DNA from: a virus
Direction: 5' to 3' (one strand)
IMG/VR virus record: IMGVR_UViG_3300021170_000022
Span: 1-58,478 of that record
DNA length: 58,478 nucleotides
Position numbers and translations under genes: made by a program. The notes under the pieces were generated by a model. The model did not search any database. It saw only the letters and a program-made list of their open reading frames with translations, and was not told where the DNA came from. Position 1 is the first letter of the stretch. The number at the start of each line of letters is the position of its first letter. Below are positions 31,909 through 40,615 of the stretch, one piece after another.

Positions 31909-34900
31909 CTATGCTCGCCCTGGAGGATTTCGTCTCACGCGATCACGCGAGGCCCTGATTGACATCCCCACAGCCGAATTGTGGGCCGCCCGAATCGCAG
32001 CCTCTACCCGGGCCCCTGTGAGCACCGGATCGGTTCCGCGGGCATCGATCGTATAGAAATGCGTACCGCCCGTCTCGCTGAACATCCGCTCAGAGGCTTC
32101 ATGGCTTAGGATGGCCCCGCTCTGCCCTGGGAAAAATGGCTCCGGACCGCGTTCCCCCACCATGTACGCCTCACCCGCCGACACATCGCCGCCGGCCGCG
32201 CGCGGCTTCAGGGATCTCGGCGCGGCGGTAGCATGACTAACCCGAGCTGCACCCGGTGACGGACCACGGCGACGGTCGGTAAAGATATTTGTCTCCGTCG
32301 GAGACGTACCCTTCATAAAGCTCGAAACAGCAACATCGCTGCGCAATAGCTTCCGGGTAGTATCGTGATCGATAATGTGGCCAGCGGTTTCAGGAACGAA
32401 TAACTCCTCGCCCTTTTCGCCCACCTTATACGGTCTGCCCTTCACTACAGGACCACCGGAAGCACGTGGGGAGGCCCCCGCTCCGGCGCCGGCTGATCCG
32501 ATAGCCGCGCCCGTGATCGTCGCACCAATGGTCTGAAGAAAATTAGGGCCGGACCCCGCACCTTCTGTCCGCACATAGAAAGGATTTTGCGGCGTGCCAT
32601 CCGGCTTCCCGATCCCGATCGATGTTCCCACTGGAACCGGCGTCTCCGACGGAGACGTCGCGATCTTCGGAACCTGCCCCGTGCCCAGCAGCCCACCATT
32701 ACCGAACGTTATGCTTCTCTCAGTAGGTGTACCAGGCCCGACACCGGGCGCCCTGACGCCAATTCCAAGAATGCGCCGGAGCGCGCCCAGTATGCCGCCA
32801 CCGCCGGACGTATCCTTATCGGCCGACGTTGGCCCTCCCGCACCGGGCGCTCCAGGAACACCGGGAAGCGCGCCGATGCCGGCCATACGCACCCACAGCG
32901 GATTCGACCGCGACCCGTCTGGCTTACCTTCGAAGCCGAGCTTCTTCCCCAGCTCGCCCAGCCCCCTTTGCAGCATGCTCTTGACCGAGCTTTTGAGGAC
33001 CTCCTCGCCGATCCCCTGGAACATCTTGGCCCAGGCCGTCTTTTGCCCGGTCATCAGCTTGGTCAGATTGTCGGAGACCTTATCCAGGGCGGAATTCAGC
33101 GCCTCTTCCACGATCGCCGAGGCCTGCTTGGCCTGCGTCTGCATCTCGATAAAGAACGCCCGAATGCCGTCCTTTGCGCCGCCCATCTGAATCGATAGGT
33201 CCGCCATCAGCTTCAGATTCGCATCTCGCAGATTGCGCAACGCCACGAACTGGTCGAGCATCGCCCGCAACCGCTCGTTTTCCAGATTCCGCAACGATGC
33301 CGCGATCGCCAGGCGGTTCTCATCGGTCACCACGATTGCCTTGAGCGCCTCAATCTGCTTATCCACCGATTCGAGCTGGTTTCGGTATGCGAGCCCAACC
33401 TTGAGCGCTTCCGCAGTCAACCGCTGCTGATTTTCGGCTTCGTCGGCCCCACGTTCCGCCTGGATCGCCTCCGGCTTCACTCCTTGACGCTTCATCTCTG
33501 CGTACTTGTTCTCAAGGACCGCTTTGCGCTCAGCCTGGGCGCCTTCCGCGATCGCCGCGGTAACCCGCTTTACTCCCGCCACCCGTTCATCGATCTTCGC
33601 GATCTCCCCAGCCGTCGCGTTGTCCCGCTGCGCATTATAGAGTCCGATCTCCGCCAGCATCTGCTTGCGCGTCGCTTCGCTCAGCTCGCCAGTTGCCGTC
33701 CGGACGCCCTGCTGCCGGATTTCCAGGAGCCGGTAGGCTAGGGTCACCAGCCGGATCGCCTCCGCGCCCTGGCTCTGAGCCGCCGCCAGATTCTTCTCCA
33801 TCTCGATCTGCGTCTCAAGTTTGTCCACCGCGGCCGCGGCCGCCTTGGAATGTTCGGCATCGAAGGCCTCGCCGGCGGCGCCGCGCAGCTTATCCAGATC
33901 CTTCTTCGCGGTAGGATCGTTGTACCGCTCGGGTCCCACTGCGCTCATAACCGTGGATTCGACATTGGCAGCCTTGACCGCCAGGTAGCCCTTGCCAATC
34001 GCAGCCGTGAGCATCTCCTGAACCTTGACCTGATCTAATAGCCTCTTGCTGGTCGCGTCGATCTTGTCGCCCCATGCGAGCTGCTCTTTAGCGGCGCCGA
34101 TCTTCTGGAAGATATCCCGCACGCCCTGCGCCTGCGCGGCGGAAATGTGCAGCTTCGGATTGATCCGGCTTAGCCCCTTGTCGATTTCCTCGATCGCCTT
34201 GGCCGCCTCCGCGAACGATTCCGCGATTACCTTCTCCGCCTGCGTCCCTCCGATCACGGCGATCTTCTGATTCACTCCGTCCAGTTCAGCCTTAAGCGCC
34301 TCGATCTTGTTTTCAAACGGACGGTCCAGCCTGGCGTTATCGTGCGCAGCTTGTGCGGCATCCTTCGCCCGCGTCGCCGCGGTGAGCTGCGAAGTCAAGT
34401 CGATTGCCTTGTTCTTTTCGTTCAGGACCTCGATATACTTCTGCATCTGCGAGATCGCCGCCGTCATGTCCTTGCCAGCGACGGCGCCGCCGAAAACCTT
34501 GGCCCCGGAAGCCGTCGTGATCTCATGCGATGGCGTACCAGCTTGAAGCTTCTGATACTGCGCCAGTAGCCGGTTGGCGTCGGCCAGTTCGTCGTTCAGA
34601 ACTTTATGCAGCGCGATATCGCGCGCCGTCTCCGCGGCCGCCAGGGTCTGCGGCGTTTTCGCCTGCGCGATCCCGACCTCGCCTTCCAGGTTCGCCTTCT
34701 CCAGCTTGGTCTGAATTCCAGCCGTCCCCGTAAATCCGCCCGCCATCTGTCGAACGTCGAAAGTCGAACCTTCGCCCAGAAATTGCCGAAATGCGCCGAC
34801 TTTATTCTCTTCCGCGAATTTCGCGAATTCCTTGAACGATTTATTCAGTGATTCGGCGAGCTGATCGGCGGATACCCTGGCCTCATCCAGAGCCAGCTTG

Positions 34901-35382
34901 AGCGTGTTCTGCCGGAGCCCAAGTAGCTTGGCGATCTCATTATTGACACGATCCACACTGACAGCAAGTTCATCGTTGCTAAGCTTGATCGGCGCGTTCA
35001 GATCCCGCCACGCTCCCGCCATCTTCTCCGGTGCGTCGCGCAGGTCGGTATAGAACTTGCGGACCTCCTCACCGAGCTTTCCCAGCAGTCCCAGAAAAGC
35101 CAGGCCACCGATCACCGGAAAAGCCGCCTGCAGCACCGGCCCAAGTCCGAGTACGTTGGCAGTGAATCGTTCCGCCGCGCGCAGATTGTTATTAAGGCCG
35201 CCCTCGAGCACCCGTAGCGCACCGCTCGTCGCCTGCACGCCGCTGACGCCATGCTGCCCCGCCTGCTGCGCCGCCCGCCCGAACTGTCCGAGCTTCGCGT
35301 TCGCCTTATCCATATCGACCAGGAACTTCGCAGTCCCTGCATCGACATTGATCGTGATAACGCCGGCGCGCTTTGCAGCCAT
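31909..35382 (-). CDS. Tail tape measure protein
   Basis: At 1157 residues, and by the usual 0.15 nm per residue, it would set a tail of roughly 170 nm. The N-terminus (VITINVDAGTAKFLVDMDKA, NAKLGQFGRAAQQ) is typical. A hydrophobic segment follows (VLGLGPVLQAAFPVIGGLAF). The long middle is coiled coil with many Ala/Lys/Glu heptads. The C-terminal part has two ASGGPVVKGRPYKVGEKGEE/AAGGDVSAGEAYMVGERGPE repeats, common at tape-measure ends. Two copies of the dispersed palindrome lie inside this gene. Confidence 0.95.
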   Translation of the reverse strand: MAAKRAGVITINVDAGTAKFLVDMDKANAKLGQFGRAAQQAGQHGVSGVQATSGALRVLEGGLNNNLRAAERFTANVLGLGPVLQAAFPVIGGLAFLGLLGKLGEEVRKFYTDLRDAPEKMAGAWRDLNAPIKLSNDELAVSVDRVNNEIAKLLGLRQNTLKLALDEARVSADQLAESLNKSFKEFAKFAEENKVGAFRQFLGEGSTFDVRQMAGGFTGTAGIQTKLEKANLEGEVGIAQAKTPQTLAAAETARDIALHKVLNDELADANRLLAQYQKLQAGTPSHEITTASGAKVFGGAVAGKDMTAAISQMQKYIEVLNEKNKAIDLTSQLTAATRAKDAAQAAHDNARLDRPFENKIEALKAELDGVNQKIAVIGGTQAEKVIAESFAEAAKAIEEIDKGLSRINPKLHISAAQAQGVRDIFQKIGAAKEQLAWGDKIDATSKRLLDQVKVQEMLTAAIGKGYLAVKAANVESTVMSAVGPERYNDPTAKKDLDKLRGAAGEAFDAEHSKAAAAAVDKLETQIEMEKNLAAAQSQGAEAIRLVTLAYRLLEIRQQGVRTATGELSEATRKQMLAEIGLYNAQRDNATAGEIAKIDERVAGVKRVTAAIAEGAQAERKAVLENKYAEMKRQGVKPEAIQAERGADEAENQQRLTAEALKVGLAYRNQLESVDKQIEALKAIVVTDENRLAIAASLRNLENERLRAMLDQFVALRNLRDANLKLMADLSIQMGGAKDGIRAFFIEMQTQAKQASAIVEEALNSALDKVSDNLTKLMTGQKTAWAKMFQGIGEEVLKSSVKSMLQRGLGELGKKLGFEGKPDGSRSNPLWVRMAGIGALPGVPGAPGAGGPTSADKDTSGGGGILGALRRILGIGVRAPGVGPGTPTERSITFGNGGLLGTGQVPKIATSPSETPVPVGTSIGIGKPDGTPQNPFYVRTEGAGSGPNFLQTIGATITGAAIGSAGAGAGASPRASGGPVVKGRPYKVGEKGEELFVPETAGHIIDHDTTRKLLRSDVAVSSFMKGTSPTETNIFTDRRRGPSPGAARVSHATAAPRSLKPRAAGGDVSAGEAYMVGERGPEPFFPGQSGAILSHEASERMFSETGGTHFYTIDARGTDPVLTGARVEAAIRAAHNSAVGMSIRASRDRVRRNPPGRA
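32291..32305. repeat. Dispersed palindrome GTCTCCGNCGGAGAC, copy 2
   Basis: This exact copy (central base T) lies inside the tape-measure gene and is read in the frame S-P-T-E-T. It is 351 bp from copy 3, the closest pair in the window. Confidence 0.85.
32642..32656. repeat. Dispersed palindrome GTCTCCGNCGGAGAC, copy 3
   Basis: This exact copy (central base A) has arms extending to CGTCTCCG/CGGAGACG. It lies in the tape-measure gene and is read as S-P-S-E-T, the same frame as copy 2. Confidence 0.85.
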
Positions 35383-35850
35383 CTAATGTTGTCCTTGCGG
35401 AAATTCAGATTTCACAGTTTGCTCGATCGACCTGGCGAATGCCGCGATCGCCGCGTCCGCGCTGGCATCCGCCGCCGGCCGCATAAATGGATACGCCGGC
35501 ACACCTTTCAGCAGTTTCTTGAGCGGCCTATGTCCCACCAGACGGTGACCATACTCCACCCACAGGGCAACTGAGCCGTTCTTGCCGAATCCGACCTCGG
35601 CGGATCCGCCGCGGAGCTGCGAATCCAGCGTAACCGCTACCATCAGCGATTCCCTCAGGACGCCCTTATCTAGCAGCCCGCCGGTATCCTCCGCCTTGAT
35701 CGGAGTTCTGGCTTCTACCGCATCGGCGACCACATTACCCGCAGCGGACAATGCCCTCACATAGCCGCGCGCCACAATCGTCTTCGGCGCTTCGCGCAGC
35801 ATCCGCTGAACGTCCTCGAGCCCGGTAACGGTGATGAGGGACGTCGCCAA
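35383..35850 (-). CDS. HK97 gp10-like head-tail / tail completion protein
   Basis: The 155-residue product begins TVTGLEDVQRMLREAPKTIV and has VADAVEARTPIKAEDTGGLL, then LRESLMVAV, HRLVGHRPLKK and PAYPFMRPAADAS. This is the HK97 gp10 / minor-tail family pattern, in which G-x-L-...-P-FMRPA is diagnostic. The family joins tail to head or completes the tube. Its location between the chaperone genes and the tape measure, instead of next to the head adaptor, is unusual. The start codon appears to be TTG, directly after the previous stop. Confidence 0.8.
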   Translation of the reverse strand: MATSLITVTGLEDVQRMLREAPKTIVARGYVRALSAAGNVVADAVEARTPIKAEDTGGLLDKGVLRESLMVAVTLDSQLRGGSAEVGFGKNGSVALWVEYGHRLVGHRPLKKLLKGVPAYPFMRPAADASADAAIAAFARSIEQTVKSEFPQGQH

Positions 35851-35852
35851 AG

Positions 35853-36161
35853 CTATTCGTCCGCGGGCGTGACCGCGGTTTCCTCTTCGCTTAGAATCAC
35901 CTGGCCAAGCGCCTTCATAACCTTTTCACGATCGCGTGACATCAGATCCCCCGCCTCGCTCAGCAGCACTTGCGGATGGGCCGTTTTAAGACACGCATAG
36001 AGCAAGCCACGAAAGGCGCGGGCGCTCATCCCGCCCCCCATCGCCGCCAGCAGGTTACACCCGCATACTTCCTCGGCGTTCACGATCTCATTGAAGTCGT
36101 AGCAGAGCTTATACTCGACCGGATCGCCCTCGAATGTGAAACTGACAAATTCTCTTTCCAA
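35853..36161 (-). CDS. Tail assembly chaperone-like protein, short form
   Basis: The 102-residue product (FVSFTFEGDPVEYKLCYDFN, EIVNAEEVCGCNLLAAMGGG) resembles the first half of the 210-residue product encoded just upstream, so the two are probably paralogues. The start is a TTG with AAGGAG seven bases before it. Many siphophages make two chaperones here by ribosomal frameshifting; here they look like two separate genes. Confidence 0.7.
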   Translation of the reverse strand: MEREFVSFTFEGDPVEYKLCYDFNEIVNAEEVCGCNLLAAMGGGMSARAFRGLLYACLKTAHPQVLLSEAGDLMSRDREKVMKALGQVILSEEETAVTPADE

Positions 36162-36172
36162 CTCGATTCTCC

Positions 36173-36805
36173 TTATTGCTTCAATTTCGCCATCTGCTTC
36201 ATGATCTGGTCGCCAATCGGCAGCTCCGGCTCCGGAGGCAGCTTGTGAAGCATGAACGTTTCCGGTGAAACTGACTTCTTGGGCGCATAGAACGAAAAAT
36301 TCTCAAACGTCGCCGCTAGAACGCCAATCAGTAACTCTTCGCGCTGCATCTGCTCGATCCGGGCGTTCTCAAGCGCTGCGACCTGCCGCGGAGTCATGTC
36401 CAGCCATTCGTCGTCCGAAAGCTTGAGATCGTATCGCGCCGCCGCCCAGGCCTCCGTCCAAGTCCACCGGCGCGAGTTCTCTTCCGATAACGGCAGCCTC
36501 TTCGGTGGCTCCGCCATAGACGCCATCCACGCGTCGCATAGCGTTTCCCTGACCGTCCCCACGTTCGCCCGCGTAATCGATCTCCCCACCTCCTCAAGCG
36601 AGCACGCGGCGCCGGCGCAGGACAAAGCGGCAAATAGCAGCGCCCTGATCATCGAGGCCGATGGATCGATCATTCTTGTCGTAAGCATGTCCACTCCGGT
36701 CAGTTCCTGGCAGATAAGCAACGTCCGGTGCGTAATAATGAGGGGCCACGGGCGCCCCTCAAGGGAGAATTCCACACGCCGGACCAGCCACTTCGCAATC
36801 GCCAC
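36173..36805 (-). CDS. Tail assembly chaperone-like protein, long form
   Basis: The 210-residue product has an N-terminal part (VEFSLEGRPWPLIITHRTLL, ICQELTG, ALLFAALSCAG) like that of the short chaperone. Its C-terminal part (WTWTEAWAAARYDLKLSDDE, then WLDMTPRQVAALENARIEQM) matches the usual chaperone ending, where a helix before the W-x-L/M-T-P-x-x-x block is conserved. It should coat the tape measure before tube polymerisation. GTG 36805 is the apparent start. Confidence 0.75.
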   Translation of the reverse strand: MAIAKWLVRRVEFSLEGRPWPLIITHRTLLICQELTGVDMLTTRMIDPSASMIRALLFAALSCAGAACSLEEVGRSITRANVGTVRETLCDAWMASMAEPPKRLPLSEENSRRWTWTEAWAAARYDLKLSDDEWLDMTPRQVAALENARIEQMQREELLIGVLAATFENFSFYAPKKSVSPETFMLHKLPPEPELPIGDQIMKQMAKLKQ

Positions 36806-36813
36806 ACGAACGT

Positions 36814-37278
36814 TTAAGTGACGACTTCGGTGAACACACCAGTCATCTGAATTTCGGCGGAAAACTCATTCGCTTTGTCGTTTTCGAACGGACCGGGCTT
36901 ATACGCGGCCATGAATCCGTTCGTGGTCATCGTGTACGTCTTGGTGTTGCGCTGGACCGGAGCCACAATCCTGAACGGGAAGATCGTCTGGGCCTTCGCA
37001 AGAGTCGCGATGTTCAGCTGGGTAGCGTCGGCAATCAGGTTTCCACTGAACGCGACCTTACCCGGCTTGATCATGCCCGGTACAAATTCCCGCGTGTTGC
37101 CCGGCGAGAGCAAGTGCGTGTTATCCACTTCGGGCATCGAAATCAAGTCCGCCGAGAACTGCTTGATTTCGGCGATCGTAGTGTAGTTCGGAGGGCTCGC
37201 GAAATCCCCGAGCTGGAAGATCGCAAGGTAGCCCGTGTTCGCCTGGCTGGCAACCGTGGCCGGAGGTGTAAAAGGCAT
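36814..37278 (-). CDS. Major tail tube protein
   Basis: The 154-residue product starts MPFTPPATVASQANTGYLAI and contains FSADLISMPEVDNTHLLSPG, then FVPGMIKPGKVAFSGNL and FEAYKPG-type turns (AAYKPGPFENDKANEFSAEI), typical of siphophage tail tube proteins. Its place before the chaperones and tape measure is canonical. It polymerises into the tail tube for DNA passage. Confidence 0.9.
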   Translation of the reverse strand: MPFTPPATVASQANTGYLAIFQLGDFASPPNYTTIAEIKQFSADLISMPEVDNTHLLSPGNTREFVPGMIKPGKVAFSGNLIADATQLNIATLAKAQTIFPFRIVAPVQRNTKTYTMTTNGFMAAYKPGPFENDKANEFSAEIQMTGVFTEVVT

Positions 37279-37338
37279 GAGAATTCTCCTTTGGGTTTTG
37301 AGTTTGTGAAAAGAAACGTGAAAGGAAAGCGCCGGGCG

Positions 37339-37734
37339 TCAACTCTGCGCGAACAGAATTTCGTATTCCAGCATGCGGCGGTAACTCCGCCTCGCATCAT
37401 CGAAGAAATCCATTACGTCCGTCGATAAACAGCTGCTCACGAACGTGGCGTCCGGATCCGGCAGCCGCCCCGCATATCCGTTCAGCACCGCATCGATCTC
37501 CGCGCCCAGCGTGATCGCCTCAGCGGCCGTCGTCCCATAACAGTCGATCTGCAGCCGGCGCCTATTCAGGCCCTTCGAGCTTGTGAGCGTCGTATCCGAC
37601 GTCTGACCGGCCGATAGATAAGTCCAACTCGGCAATGGCTGATCCTTGGGCAGCTCCACAAAAAATCCGCCGATCGTCGACGGCGGACTACTGAGGCCGG
37701 CATTGACCAACTTGACGATCCCCAACTCAAGCAC
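37339..37734 (-). CDS. Tail completion/terminator protein (DUF3168-like)
   Basis: I choose GTG 37734, which overlaps the stop of the upstream glycosyltransferase gene by 8 bases, giving 131 residues. The sequence (VLELGIVKLVNAGLSSPPST, FFVELPKDQPLPSWTYLSAG, then RRRLQIDCYGTTAAEAITLG and AEIDAVLNGY) matches the DUF3168 / gpU-type layout. It caps the tail tube. The tail block starts here after about 10 kb of accessory genes. Confidence 0.75.
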   Translation of the reverse strand: MLELGIVKLVNAGLSSPPSTIGGFFVELPKDQPLPSWTYLSAGQTSDTTLTSSKGLNRRRLQIDCYGTTAAEAITLGAEIDAVLNGYAGRLPDPDATFVSSCLSTDVMDFFDDARRSYRRMLEYEILFAQS

Positions 37735-38425
37735 TCGGAGCCCACCAGTCCCACAGCGCCGAATCTTCCGGTCCGTAATTGGCCCAAGGCCGCTGCTCGC
37801 CGCCAGCAATATACTTTCGCGACAAACCTGCCCATGGCTCCATCGGGAGCCGGTCCAGCAGAAAAACGTTCAGCGGAGGACAGATCCACCCCTTCTTGAC
37901 TTCCGGATGCGCCAGCTGCCAATCGGTGAACCCGCCGTAGGTCGAATGCGGCCGCATTGGATCCCGGCCGGCAAATGCGCTCCGCCGCATCAGGCCAACG
38001 CCGCCAATCGAGTCCGCCTCGGCGTACGTCCCGTGCCGTCTCGAAAGGTCCAGCCTCACCGTGCTCGACGGCGGCTCGATCCCCAGTAGTCCCAGCTCTG
38101 GATGCGCCTCCATCACATCAAGACAGCGCTCCAGCCACCCGGGCGGAACGATGACATCATTGTCGATCTTGGCGAAAATCGGGGAACCTCCGTTCCTTAG
38201 AAAATCGTTCATAACAGCCACCGGGCCGCCAAACGGTTCGTAAAAGAAGTACGTCTCCGACGGAGACTTCAACACAAATCGCGCGCCAGGCTCATTTCGA
38301 GAACCGCCGTCAAAATACACATGCACGCTCTTGACAGAGCCCCAGTCCGTGTTGGAGAGAAGTGCCCCCGCGCTCGCCTCGGTGAACTCCGATCGACCCT
38401 TCGCCAGATAGAGAATGTCGATCAC
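37727..38425 (-). CDS. Glycosyltransferase-like protein (GT-A fold)
   Basis: The 232-residue product contains PIFAKIDNDVIVPPGWLERC, a DxD-like metal motif followed by the P-P-G-W-L step of GT2-like enzymes. GGVGLMRRSAF and YGPEDSALWDWW occur later, where the acceptor-side residues lie. The N-terminal sheet is IDILYLAKGRSEFTEASAGA. It is a short, soluble enzyme that probably adds a sugar to phage or cell-surface structures. A palindrome copy lies in its N-terminal third. GTG/ATG overlaps link it to its neighbours. Confidence 0.75.
   Translation of the reverse strand: MIDILYLAKGRSEFTEASAGALLSNTDWGSVKSVHVYFDGGSRNEPGARFVLKSPSETYFFYEPFGGPVAVMNDFLRNGGSPIFAKIDNDVIVPPGWLERCLDVMEAHPELGLLGIEPPSSTVRLDLSRRHGTYAEADSIGGVGLMRRSAFAGRDPMRPHSTYGGFTDWQLAHPEVKKGWICPPLNVFLLDRLPMEPWAGLSRKYIAGGEQRPWANYGPEDSALWDWWAPSA
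38253..38267. repeat. Dispersed palindrome GTCTCCGNCGGAGAC, copy 4
   Basis: This exact copy (central base A) lies inside the glycosyltransferase-like gene. It is read as S-P-S-E-T in LKSPSETYFF, the same frame as the copies in the tape-measure gene. Confidence 0.85.
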
Positions 38426-38712
38426 ACCGCTTCTATGGGCTTAAGCAATTCAACCCTACCCCGAAGCGTCTGACTGAACGCGCCATTCGGCGGTGCGTCA
38501 ACGTTCAGACCTTCCAGCGAGAAATCATGCGGTGGCATATCAGCAACCGCATGCACTTTTCCATCGTGAAACACGTCGTAGGTTTTTGCGATGCCCGCGT
38601 CCGTATCGGCATACCAAACCAGCTTTATCTCGACGCCATCGACAAAGCAACGGCCTCCCATCATTTCGGATGTCTCTTTCGATAGGGGATCTTGCTTACA
38701 GTTGATGATCAC
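38422..38712 (-). CDS. Hypothetical protein of the sugar-modification island
   Basis: The GTG start at 38712 overlaps the upstream stop (GTGA). The 96-residue product (MMGGRCFVDGVEIKLVWYAD, then TDAGIAKTYDVFHDGKVHAV) has no motif I recognise. It seems to be a mixed alpha/beta protein. It is linked by 4-bp overlaps to the deacetylase-like gene on one side and a glycosyltransferase-like gene on the other, so it may serve the same pathway. Confidence 0.55.
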   Translation of the reverse strand: MIINCKQDPLSKETSEMMGGRCFVDGVEIKLVWYADTDAGIAKTYDVFHDGKVHAVADMPPHDFSLEGLNVDAPPNGAFSQTLRGRVELLKPIEAV

Positions 38713-39263
38713 ACCATGTACTCGCGCAAATCCATAAAATGTGGCCAACAACCGAGCGCGTCAATCTCGAGCTGCGTCCGGTAACATGCCAGCGCCCTTA
38801 GCTTCTGCAGGACCATCGCACCGCTACATGCGACCGCATTTCCCCAGGTTGACTTCCCACCCGTCCGCGTATAGGTCAAATAGCCGCTGATCTTCTTACC
38901 CTTGAACACTTCGAGCGCAATCTCGCTCACCAGATTATGCTGCTCATGGCCGCCGGCCTCGATGGCGGGAATCCAGATTTCGTCTGCGTATCCGTCCCAG
39001 TTCATTAAACACGCTCGAACCAATTCCGCCGCCGAAGCGCGCGGCAGATGGTCAGGTACATATCCGCAATCGAACGTACACCCCAGAACAGCCATCGCCT
39101 GGATGTCTTCGCGCCGGCGAGCATCCGCCGAGCATTCCGGATGCCCTCGCTGAACCTGAACATGGCTGTCGAACATAGTCAGCACCGTAGGATGTTCCCG
39201 CTGTAGCGTAAAAGCGGCAAACAGAGCCGCGTCGTCGTTATGCGGCGAGACGAACAATTTCAC
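38709..39263 (-). CDS. PIG-L/LmbE-family deacetylase
   Basis: This 184-residue protein shows the zinc-binding PIG-L pattern: VSPHNDDAAL at about 5-14, ARRREDIQAMAVLG, then EAGGHEQHNLV with His106/His109. Family members remove N-acetyl groups from GlcNAc-containing sugars or related compounds. Placed beside glycosyltransferase genes, it probably de-acetylates an amino sugar in a surface glycan or precursor. No signal is present, so it works in the cytosol. Confidence 0.85.
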   Translation of the reverse strand: MKLFVSPHNDDAALFAAFTLQREHPTVLTMFDSHVQVQRGHPECSADARRREDIQAMAVLGCTFDCGYVPDHLPRASAAELVRACLMNWDGYADEIWIPAIEAGGHEQHNLVSEIALEVFKGKKISGYLTYTRTGGKSTWGNAVACSGAMVLQKLRALACYRTQLEIDALGCWPHFMDLREYMV

Positions 39264-39829
39264 AGTACCGCGAGCCTCCGCTTGATCTCCACCAGATCAT
39301 CGCCGTGCCGCGGTTCCATCCACATGCATCCCGGCTGCGAAGCGTGCTCAAGATCACATATTGGCAGAGCTATCCATTTGAACCGATCCCGATTCAACCA
39401 AGTGAAGACGCGGTCACATTCGCGCTCAAAGACCTCATCCTGCGGGAAGCGCGCCAGATAGGCGGAGAAATCAACGAGGGACTTATCGAACACACTTCCA
39501 TGCCCGATCAGAGCGATTCCCGTTCCACGATAGGCATCGTGGTGGCCGGGCTTCATATTGCAGACCAGCTTGCCCGGTTCGTATTCACTGACGATCTTAG
39601 CGACATCGACCAGCGCATCGTCATCCACCGTAAAAATGACATCGTGCTTGGCGCGCCCAATAGCCTTGTACCGGCCATAGACCAGATGATTCTTCTCACA
39701 CGAGTTGTCCCAAACCACAACTTCGCCCAGGCACCGCATCTGGTCGATCACCTGATGTATGTCCCGATTTCCACGCGTGACCACCACGCCACTGACGAGC
39801 TTCAGATCGATCACAACGGGTGCCTGCAT
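39260..39829 (-). CDS. Glycosyltransferase-like protein (GT-A fold)
   Basis: With ATG 39829 the product has 189 residues. It reads VVIDLKLVSGVVVTRGNRDI, HQVIDQMRCLGEVVVWDN, then YGRYKAIGRAKHDVIFTVDD and DALVD. The run from a nucleotide-binding start to VxxVDDDA fits a GT-A fold with a DxD metal motif. A second part (ERECDRVFTWLNRDRFKWIA) completes the usual length. The 4-bp overlap to the deacetylase gene suggests they form a unit. Confidence 0.75.
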   Translation of the reverse strand: MQAPVVIDLKLVSGVVVTRGNRDIHQVIDQMRCLGEVVVWDNSCEKNHLVYGRYKAIGRAKHDVIFTVDDDALVDVAKIVSEYEPGKLVCNMKPGHHDAYRGTGIALIGHGSVFDKSLVDFSAYLARFPQDEVFERECDRVFTWLNRDRFKWIALPICDLEHASQPGCMWMEPRHGDDLVEIKRRLAVL

Positions 39830-39833
39830 ATCA

Positions 39834-39926
39834 TCACTCACAGTTCGGATCGTCCCAGATGACCAGGATCGGCGTGCCATCTGTTCCCGCCAGAATCGAA
39901 GCCAATGCGAATAGGATCGTCCTCAT
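39834..39926 (-). CDS. Possible 30-residue exported peptide
   Basis: The ATG at 39926 overlaps the preceding stop (ATGA) and the stop lies two bases before the glycosyltransferase ATG. The product is MRTILFALASILAGTDGTPI followed by LVIWDDPNCE. The N-terminal half is signal-like. It may be a leader needed for coupling rather than a functional peptide. Short length keeps confidence low. Confidence 0.35.
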   Translation of the reverse strand: MRTILFALASILAGTDGTPILVIWDDPNCE

Positions 39927-40615
39927 AACGCCATCGGATATTCTCCGTTGATCGCGTACATACGCTCGCCGCGCGGCTTTAATTCTTTCTCACGCATGCT
40001 CGTGATCGTTCTGAGATATCTATTACCCAAAAGCAGATCGATAAACCACTCGGCCGATACCTTCCTCAGATCGATGAGCCCTGGATGCAGGGCCACGAAT
40101 ATGCGAATGTTATCGTTCGAATAGAACCAGGGCGAAGTTTCTAGCGTTTCACCTAGATGCTTTATGTCCAGAGACGGTAGCTTCGTTCCTTTGATATACC
40201 CCAATGCCGTGTATTTTGCGAGCGTCTTATATTCCAATCCCAAGGCATCGGAAAGCTGTGAGAGATTTAGTCCGTCCAGATTAGTACGGAGCTTGTGGTG
40301 GTTAATCCTTTTTATGATCGACCCGCACGTGCGTCTGTGATCTGAAATAGCTTTCAGCTTTTGCTGAATGCTTTCGACACATAGGTGTGCATTCTCACTT
40401 AGACACTCATCTTCAGCCTGCGTCCAGCGCACCTTATCGAAAGTGCGAGTCAGACCAAGCTGCATAGCACGGCGGCAAATAGAGCGCCTCGATCTTCCAG
40501 GAATCTTGCGGGCAGCCGTATTCAGGGAATCGTGTGAATATGCCTGGTCAGCAAAAGACTCGCGCAGGATTTGATCCTCACGATCGCTATAGGGAACCCA
40601 CATATGCGGAGGCAT
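39923..40615 (-). CDS. DNA-binding protein with SANT/Myb-like segments
   Basis: ATG 40615 gives a 230-residue product. The start (MPPHMWVPYSDREDQILRES, then ARKIPGRSRRSICRRAMQLG) and the second segment (VRWTQAEDECLSENAHLCVE, then RRTCGSIIKRINHHKL) have the W/aromatic-ED-x-x-L and IxxRxxxLGL pattern of SANT/Myb-like GcrA-type domains. A further HTH follows (NLSQLSDALGLEYKTLAKYT). A regulator inside the accessory island is plausible. The gene is A+T richer than its surroundings, and its first codons occur again upstream of the gene at 41010. Confidence 0.65.
   Translation of the reverse strand: MPPHMWVPYSDREDQILRESFADQAYSHDSLNTAARKIPGRSRRSICRRAMQLGLTRTFDKVRWTQAEDECLSENAHLCVESIQQKLKAISDHRRTCGSIIKRINHHKLRTNLDGLNLSQLSDALGLEYKTLAKYTALGYIKGTKLPSLDIKHLGETLETSPWFYSNDNIRIFVALHPGLIDLRKVSAEWFIDLLLGNRYLRTITSMREKELKPRGERMYAINGEYPMAL

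Noticed and set aside
35853-36805. Programmed frameshift between the two chaperone genes
   Set aside because: No slippery heptamer was found at the junction, and the second gene has its own Shine-Dalgarno and TTG start.
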